64,000 nt of DNA from Adiantum capillus-veneris (Eukaryota; Streptophyta; Polypodiopsida; Polypodiales; Pteridaceae). The DNA lies in assembly GCA_014529385.2 (NCBI GenBank), contig CM043959.1:91367529-91431528 (forward strand). Reading direction: 5' to 3'. Both the position numbers and the translations under genes were made by a program. Shown here one piece after another: positions 57,237 through 64,000 of the stretch. Every line of letters begins with the position of its first letter. The stretch's first letter is position 1. The notes beneath the pieces were generated by a model. The model saw only the letters and a list, made by a program, of their open reading frames with translations, did no database searches and had not been told where the DNA came from.

Positions 57237-58068
57237 CGAAGCTGACTCGACTAGTGCATAAAGGCTACAAGAGGTTGTCAATCTCTCGGAAAACAACTAA
57301 CAACTCGCATCTAACTCAAGCTACACTCAAGTGACTGAAATCACCAAAAGCCAATTGCTCATCAACAAACAATTCACATCCGTTACAGCATCAAATGACA
57401 TCCACACGTAACGAAACTTCTAGGACAAGTTTATAAGACCTAAGCACACATGCTTATGGTCTCAAACCCACTTTTGGTCAAGTTTCAAAATCGCGATTAT
57501 TAACAGCAGTGGATTTTTGACCTAGTCGTTTTCGACCCAGAATGCATCTAAATGCTTAGCAATGATGCCCCAATATCCCGCCTATGCTTAGTTTTTGATT
57601 TAAAAGTGTAAATTCCTAGTTATGATAAAATTAGGCCGCGGGTCGGCGACGCAAAAAGCTACAAAATACTGCGAACTGCTTACGTCAATGCGTAGAGCTC
57701 TTACCTGCGGGGTTGCAATGCAACAAACGCAATCGCAATGTGACAACCGGGAGGGAGTAGGAAGCGCGAGAAGGAGAGGAGTGAGCGCCGTTAGCTCACA
57801 CTGTGTATTTCTTATCCAAAAAAACTTACAAAAATTGGCTTTTATACCTTAGCCAAGGTTTTTGGGTGGTCAAAACTAATAATCTAGAGTTCTACCAAAG
57901 CTGGATAATGGCTGGCTAATACAATCTGGAAGCTTGTAGCCCCGACTCATTAATTCCAAAGTTTATCTGAGAAAATAGGAGTTACAATATTCCCGATTTA
58001 TCAAAATAATAAATTTTTTACAAAGAGAACTTCGAAAAATGGTGTCCGTGTTAGCTTGCTGCTAAAAT
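57237..58068 (-). repeat. 3' LTR of element G, proximal part
   Basis: An inverted match to 47081-47930 of the F 5' LTR, including the AGCAGCAAGCTAAC start region, the tRNA-independent TATA area and the text TGTGCTTAGGTCTTATAAAC. Its first bases (TGTTTG in F) are replaced by the expanded G run. It joins the distal part at 53347-53432 across element E. Confidence 0.9.
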
Positions 58069-58097
58069 CCCCCCCCCCCCCCCCCCCCCCCCCCCCC
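58069..58097 (-). other. Polypurine tract of element G, expanded to 29 G
   Basis: On the minus strand a run of 29 G sits where F has GAGGAAGGGGAGAG. Confidence 0.8.
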
Positions 58098-58127
58098 TGC
58101 TCGCCTATGTCATCCCTTGACAGAGCT

Positions 58128-60932
58128 TTATGGGCTGAAATAGTCTTTGGGTTGACGGCTGGCAAGGTGGTCTTTAAGCGCATCCAGTGCCTTCTGGTAT
58201 CTGATTTTTCTTTCTTTGTCGGGCACTTGCAGAAATTGCATGGTCACTTTATTCTTTAGCTCCACCGTTGAGTAGCCTACAAACCTGGATGTAAGATTGC
58301 AGATCACCAGTGCAAATATCTTCATTCGCCACGTGAAGAATCCAGTGTAGAAAGCTTCTCAAATGCCAACATATTATTCGACGGCAAGAACATACATCTG
58401 GCATAGAAGCCGTAAAGGACTTCTTCCAAAGGTTGCCCACTCAGATCGTAGCATAAGGCTTTGTTACCTTCTAAAAATGACATCCATGGGGCTCCTGTTT
58501 TGCTCACGCTCATTAAAAACCTGGATGCATGTGATCAACATTCTGATCAACAGGAGAGATCTGGTAGACTTTTGAAGAAAGACACGGCGCCCGTTAGGGT
58601 TTTCACCATGTATTTCTCTATTGCTTGTCCTCTCTCTGGAGCTGGCAGTCTTGGGTAGTTAAGCCAAGTTGGCCTCTTCTTTGTCAGTGCTTCATGCTCT
58701 TGTCATGTCCTTACTCTGGGTACAGGACAGAAAGTTGGATCTCTTTGAAGGGCTGCAGGTGCTCTTGTGAATAGAATCAGGTATCTCGGATTCTTGTTCA
58801 ACCAGCTTAACCTCCACTTTGGGTGGTCTTTATCTACGCCATCTTCTTGCATGTCTTTGTACAGCCTCTCTTTTACCTGTAGTAATTCCACCTTGATGAG
58901 AGGGTATGGCAGGGATTGTTGATGCCATTGTGCATTGATCTGATTGGGAGTGAGTTGAGTGACGTTGACAGAGTGTAGAACTCTCAACTCTCAATCCATT
59001 GCGGCTTTCCACTGCTCATCCACCTCTTGGGTGATCTTCTCTTTCAGTGCGTCTTCTTCAGCTTTTGACAGCTGGACCATTGGCATTGCGTCTGCATCTC
59101 TAATGTGAATCTGGAAATCCTCTTCACCACTCGGCTCTGCTGTAGATTGTGTCTCAAACTCATCAAATGAGACCGAGGGTATGTCTATCTGTGGTGGCTC
59201 TACAGTGCCTGCCTCTTCCTGCGTGTCTGGTTTTCCATCTCTGAGGAGTTGGTTAACTCTCTTGAGCTGAGCTATTTCCTTGAGGAGCTCTTCCTCTCTC
59301 TGGACCCGCATAAAAGCCAGGTCCATGCGCTGTGATTGTTCCAGCTTTAATTCCAACTCAAGATCTTTATTCTTCTTTTCTAGTGCCTTGTACACTTCAT
59401 CAATCCCTTTGATCGAGGCCACGGCTGGATTTTCTTTGATTTGTCGTAAGAAGATTGCCTGATCATTGATCCGCTGTTTAGAGTACTGTAACGAGGCATT
59501 TGCAATATCTAATTGTACCTGAATTTTTTGAGGTTTGGCTTTCTTAGGTTTCGCTTCTTTATTGAACTCTTTGACCGTTGTTGATGGTGGTGGGCTTGGC
59601 ATGGTGTGTTCCTATTGTTCGGTAGGCGGTGAGGTTGGTCTCGGAGATCCGTAGCTTTGCTCTTGGGCTTCTGCTCTAGCCGTCTCCTCGGCTTGTCTTT
59701 GTTCTTCTACCTCTTCGGCTTTCCTTGCCGTGTCTTTTGCCTCCTTCAGCTTGAGGGCTTCAGCTTCTTGGTACATTCTTTCCAAACACTCTGTAGGATC
59801 TTCAACCTCTTTTCTTGTATGATGTTTTGTCCTTGGGCCTTTGAGCCCAACAGGCACCCATTTCTCTAGGTCCTTCCCTTGTGCTTGTCTACTGCGCTGG
59901 TAGGCCCGTTTCTCTCTTTCAAAACGTGCCTGTTTTTGTGCAAGCTCTTCTTGGTGGGCGGCCACAACTTTTCTTTTCATTTCTTCTCTACGAGCTCTCT
60001 TTTCCTCGTTATACGAGCTCTCGCTGCTATGCCTTTCCGGCGAGCTATCAGATGATTCTTCATTTTATTTATATGATCTCTTTCCTGACCTTGTAGCTCT
60101 CTGCCAATATCCAAGTGTTTTGGTCAGGAGCAGGTGGTAAATTGTCGGCCATGCCAATGGCATGGTATGCTATCCTTGTCAAGACCTCTGGCGCACCCAA
60201 GTAAGTGATTTTGCCTTCTTTCTTGGTGCCCTTCAAGGTAGTCAGGACATACTGCGCATGGTCCACTGGTTGCCTTGTTGTCGGCTTGAGAACTTGAGTG
60301 AATGTGGTGGCCACGGCGTGATTTGGCGTAGTGTACCTTGGTAGCCTTTTTGCCAAAAAATGGAAGTGCTGGTGGTCCAAGTAGGCCGACTCTTCCACTT
60401 GTTTGTGAATTAAATCGGCGAAGGTAGCTGCGGCTGTCTCTTTGGTAAAGGTTCCGTCCATTTTTTTGTCCCTTGCTCGCATGGTCATTCCTTCTGTGGG
60501 CAGTTTGAGTGCCTCTATCACTATATCTTTAGTGATCACTACTTTGAACTTGTTCCCTTGGGTGTCAGATATCTGTGCGGTTCCATCTTCTTTAATGGTG
60601 GATAGAAGCTCGTAAGCTTTCTGAAATCCCACTCCACAAGGCTCTTGTTCGTAGAAATCCCTGAGTCCCAACTTGTGGCTAGCCTCTTTTGTCTCTGGCT
60701 TTGCGGCTACGTCATAGACTTCTTTGGGTAGGAGTTGCAACTCCACCTGATGCCCCTCTTCACTCTTGAATCTGCCGGTGAAGACTATAGTGTGATGCTC
60801 TTCTAGCTGTTCTCTGGAGAGGTATGATGCCTTGGCTGCTTTGACTGACTCAGAGTCTAGTTGATAAGCGGGAAGTTCCTGTAGCTTTTCCTTTTGGTTG
60901 AGCTTCTTCTTGGCCCTCTCTGCTGCTTGCAT
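58128..60932 (-). pseudogene. Coiled-coil gag-like gene of non-autonomous element G
   Basis: The most complete copy of the F/G/H protein gene. Part 1 (60932-60069, 287 codons, intact) begins MQAAERAKKKLNQKEKLQEL and has a compact domain (HHTIVFTGRFKSEEGHQVEL, LGLRDFYEQEPCGVGFQKAY, KDIVIEALKLPTEGMTMRAR, HQHFHFLAKRLPRYTTPNHA, APEVLTRIAYHAIGMADNLP). Part 2 (about 60050-59612) is acidic/basic coiled coil (LAQKQARFEREKRAYQRSRQ, ECLERMYQEAEALKLKEAKD). Part 3 (59602-58991) contains EVYKALEKKNKDLELELKLE and SKAEEDALKEKITQEVDEQW. Part 4 (58987-58128, several frames) has the conserved C-terminal domain (NKNPRYLILFTRAPAALQRD, GAPWMSFLEGNKALCYDLSG, LDALKDHLASRQPKDYFSP). Stops and frameshifts separate the parts. 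No pol domains. A divergent capsid is the likeliest role; I know of no named family. Confidence 0.75.
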
Positions 60933-61925
60933 GGATCCTGTTCAGTGATAGAGTGCAAAGTTAGTAGATTTGTCAGAATTTTCTCTGAAATGTCCTTTAG
61001 GCTGAAATGCTGACAATTTTGGTCCAATTTGCTTCAAATCAATTTCTGAACAAGCATAGATGCATAAAAACATGCAAGGAACAAAACTGTGTGGTCAAAA
61101 CAAATATTTGCAACCAAAGTAAATAATCGTGATTATTTTCAGCTGAGGAAATTTTCAACTTTTTGCAAACTTGGCTTCATAGGCTTGAAGTATATACCAA
61201 ATACATGCTCTGAGTGAAATATGGAAAGTCTTACCATGCACCGAGCGTGTTTTTCTGAGCAAAGACAAATCCGAGCAAGTGTTTGTATGCAATATAGTAA
61301 ATTTTATCATCAACAAAATTTTTGATTGTTTTTGTTACATATGGATGCACTGCAACAAAAAGAGTTTTAAATGGATAGACTACCTCCTAAATTCCAAAAG
61401 ATCAAAGTTTACTTAAAAAAAAAGTATCATAATATTTGAAAATATTATCTTCTGGCTCAATTTCTATTTATCTAACTGTAATCTCCTCTGCTTCTACTCT
61501 TCTTTGGCTTGGATTTTTCTCGCCTGGGCTTCACATGTTTGACCATGAAGTAAGATTGATAAACTAATAAGAGCTTTAGACCTTTACTTAATGCTCAAGT
61601 CATCCTATGTTTCTTTTTGTAAGGTAAGTGCTCCCTTGTCTAGTACTTTGGTTCTTGATTTTCATTTATACTTGAGAGCATGTGCATCCTTCCTCCTCTT
61701 AGCCACATCAATTTGATAGAAATTTATTGCACCTCATTAGTTCATTTATACACCAATCGCCCCTTCCATGTTGTCTTGCCATGCCCATACTACAAGGTTG
61801 TATACAAGGCCACCCTTTTTACACGACACGTGTTCGATAAACACCATTAATTATGAAAGTCTTCTTTTGTTACAATAAAATTATGTTTTTCTTTAATTGA
61901 CCAATATATGCCTTTTCTAATCAAT
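60933..61925. other. Non-coding stretch between elements G and H
   Basis: About 1 kb, AT-rich, with no ORF, LTR edge or primer site. AAATAATCG at 61121 is followed by a near reverse complement. It may include the G leader, but no 5' LTR of G is found. Confidence 0.45.
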
Positions 61926-62985
61926 TGTTGGACGGATACGCCACGACGGACGTCAGCACAGCGAGAACTCACCTAACAAAATTTGTCAACTAAGGACGAA
62001 TCTCGACCCGCAGGCGCGTGGAAGCAAGTATAAGGTGTCAACCTACACTTGACCGACTCCTAACTAATTCCTACAGAGGTCTCTACCCAATGTCTAAGTC
62101 ACAGTCTTCAAGAGTGCATAAGAGGAAACTTCCTACAACGCTGTCTAGAGCCGAACACCCATCAAACAATCTTGAAACACCACAGCCTGAAGGAGACCCT
62201 ACTAACACCAATAGGTCACTCTCCCTAAGGTCTATGAACCAAAATCCCAACCCAAAATACCCGGTGCAAAATCACGTAGGATGTCTGGCCAAAATTTGCA
62301 GGTCTTCGTTTTCGAAATCTAAAGTGCCTAATGTGTAGCTCTACTCAATGTGAACGTGTGGATATGCTGCAATGCAAAATCGGACAACGGATGCTCACCA
62401 AATCACCAGATGAAGCTCGTAGAAGGAGCTTCGTTTCCGAAATCTAAAGTGCCTAATGTGTAGCTCTACTCAATGTGAACGTGTGGATATGCTGCAATGC
62501 AAAATCGGACAACGTATGCTCACCAAATCACCACATGAAGCTCGTAGAAGGAGCTCGCAGAACCGGACCGTACGTGCGCAATGTAGGTATCGGCGCATGG
62601 CTCTCATCGGGGGCAACACGCTGCACTTCTCCACACTCGATTCCAACCACCGGTGCACACGTAGCGTCAAGATGAAGCTCGCACTCTCTCTCCTACACAG
62701 TACGCTCACCCATAGACTTCAAAACTTCTTTTTAAAAATGACAAAGGGGTTTTTTTTTCATTAAGGTCAAAAAGTGGTATATATACCCTACAATTCTCAA
62801 ACCCTAAAGTTCCAAATCAACCGTCTACTCAATCTAAATATCAAAACTGGGATACAATTTGGAAACTTCTGTAAGCCCCAATATTTACAAGGTGAAAAAT
62901 CGGGTTTCCTCAATAAATGAATAATTACAAAAAATGATAATCTTCCGAGTAGTCAATTTCCGTGGGGTGTGTCCAGCTTCTAACA
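61926..62985 (-). repeat. 3' LTR of element H (1060 bp)
   Basis: On the minus strand it runs TGTTAGAAGCTGGACAC ... CCGTCCAACA, with TG...CA ends. The polypurine tract (GGAGGGGGGGAG, minus strand) abuts at 62986-62997. A TATA-like GGTATATATACC lies at about 62775-62786. It contains the 125-bp tandem duplication at 62306-62555. The sequence is different from the F and G LTRs. The 5' LTR is outside the window. Confidence 0.78.
62306..62555. repeat. 125-bp tandem duplication
   Basis: TTCGAAATCTAAAGTGCCTA-type sequence and the next ~100 bp occur twice, starting near 62306 and 62431, differing at only a few positions. Both copies end GAAGCTCGTAGAAGGAGCT. Confidence 0.92.
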
Positions 62986-62997
62986 CTCCCCCCCTCC

Positions 62998-64000
62998 TTG
63001 CTCATGTCGTCCCCGACATGGCCGTTGAGTTGCTTCTTCATCGTATGGTTTCGCGTATCTTGAGCAGCGATTCATATCTTGCATGTAGATTCATCATTGT
63101 TGGGCCGAAAATATCAATGTTTATGGTGAAGAAGCTGGTGTAGAACGCTTCCTCAAAGGCCTGGAGGTGATAGGATGGCAGAAACATTATCCTTTGATAC
63201 AATGCATGTATCATCTCCTTGGAAGGCTGACCAGACGGATCATAGGCACATCTGTAAGTATCTTGGAAGAAAAAAGATACTGTCTGTCACCTGGCCTTGC
63301 TTGAATGTCTCAAATACTGCTAAAAGAGTTTTGCAAATTTTCTTCATCATGATACACGTAAGGTCAGGTGAGCCAGTGATCAATTTGATGGCACCTGTTA
63401 GGGTTTTCACCATGTCTTGGACACTTATTCTCTCACCTACCTTCAAGCCCGGTAGCTTAGGGTAATTCAGCCAAGTGGGTTGGCTCCTTTGTAATATCTC
63501 CTGGGCCTTCCACGTCCTGATCCTTGGTAGAGGACAAAAGCTTAGGTTGTCTCTGATATTTTTGGGTGCCTCTACCAAATGGATTAGGTATTATGGGTAC
63601 TTCGTCAGCCACGCCTTCCTCCATTTTGACTGAGAGTCAACTATTCACCTGGTCCCTTATGGCTGGGAGATATCTGCGTCGTAGAGTGGCATTGTCGGCT
63701 CTTCTCTAATCCTCTTATTGATGGTGGTGGCTTCATACTTTAGCAAAGGATATGGGAGAGAGGGCTGAAGCCATTCGCGCTTGAGGTTGCTAGCATCAAT
63801 CTTCTAGATGGTCATGGATTTGAAAACCCTCTGCTCCCATTCCAAGGCTTCCTTAGTTGTCTCTCTGATCTCCACCTCTATTGCTTTACGCATCTTTTCT
63901 TCCTCTTCCTGTGTCAGATCTTGTGGCTCTTGAGAGGATCTCTACTAGGATTTCCTCTTGCATAGGTGTGTCCATAGGATCTGCCACATTTTCTAAATCT
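62998..64000 (-). pseudogene. C-terminal part of the coiled-coil gag-like gene, element H
   Basis: Third member of the F/G/H family, cut by the window edge. 63578-63240 reads NLSFCPLPRIRTWKAQEILQ, PTWLNYPKLPGLKVGERISV, QDMVKTLTGAIKLITGSPDL and KKICKTLLAVFETFKQGQ, collinear with F (TFCPVSRVGTWQAHEA, TWLNYLRLPALEKG, KTLTGFIQ) and G. Further right, broken frames match the region before it (EEEKMRKAIEVEIRETTKEA-like and REWLQPSLPYPLL-like text near 63900-63740). Sequence identity to F and G is much lower than between F and G, and its LTR differs, so the protein is conserved across sub-families. Confidence 0.68.

Overview
The window is plant nuclear DNA. It holds one intact host gene inside dense, nested, mostly dead transposable elements. 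The anchor is a five-exon gene on the + strand (27177-30554) for a 243-residue Alfin-like protein: an Alfin N-terminal domain plus a C-terminal C4HC3 PHD finger, a family specific to green plants. Plant Ty1/copia and Ty3/gypsy elements with initiator-Met-tRNA or Asp-tRNA-like primer sites, and long TG, GA and CT microsatellites, suggest a large, repeat-rich genome. A non-seed plant such as a fern is my guess; nothing here proves it.

Layout: 1-3729, 5' part of a minus-strand Ty3/gypsy element (A). 3730-7140, microsatellites, LTR and primer-site fragments and a broken unidentified ORF cluster. 7140-10740, AT-rich DNA that I cannot assign. 10759-11355, an unidentified open frame. 11710-12063, a decayed histone H3 copy. 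12064-15083, short repeats. 15084-17270, a broken Helitron-type Rep on the minus strand, followed at 17930-18420 by a broken protein-kinase domain in the same orientation. 20925 to about 26000, chromodomain Ty3/gypsy element B, same family as A but on the other strand. 27177-30554, the Alfin-like gene, with a tRNA-derived SINE in intron 3. 32943-41748, a minus-strand Ty1/copia element (C), split by a small plus-strand element (D, 34902-38703). 41749 to about 46480, a 5'-truncated Ty3/gypsy element (I) with an aspartic-protease domain after its integrase. 47081-51494, element F. 52369-53246, four near-perfect palindromes spaced about 285 bp apart. 53347-60932, minus-strand element G, whose 3' LTR is split by element E (53433-57236, same family as D). 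61926-64000, the 3' part of minus-strand element H.

Two non-autonomous LTR families stand out. D and E keep gag/protease fragments, an acidic ORF of unknown function and a copia pol remnant. F, G and H share a broken gene for a long charged, coiled-coil protein and show no pol domains. Insertion order can be read from the sequence: D entered C (imperfect TSD TCCTA/TCCTC) and E entered the 3' LTR of G (perfect TSD CGAAG). All retroelement coding regions carry stops, frameshifts or lost catalytic residues. Only the Alfin-like gene looks functional. All homology calls are from motif recognition by eye; no database search was run.
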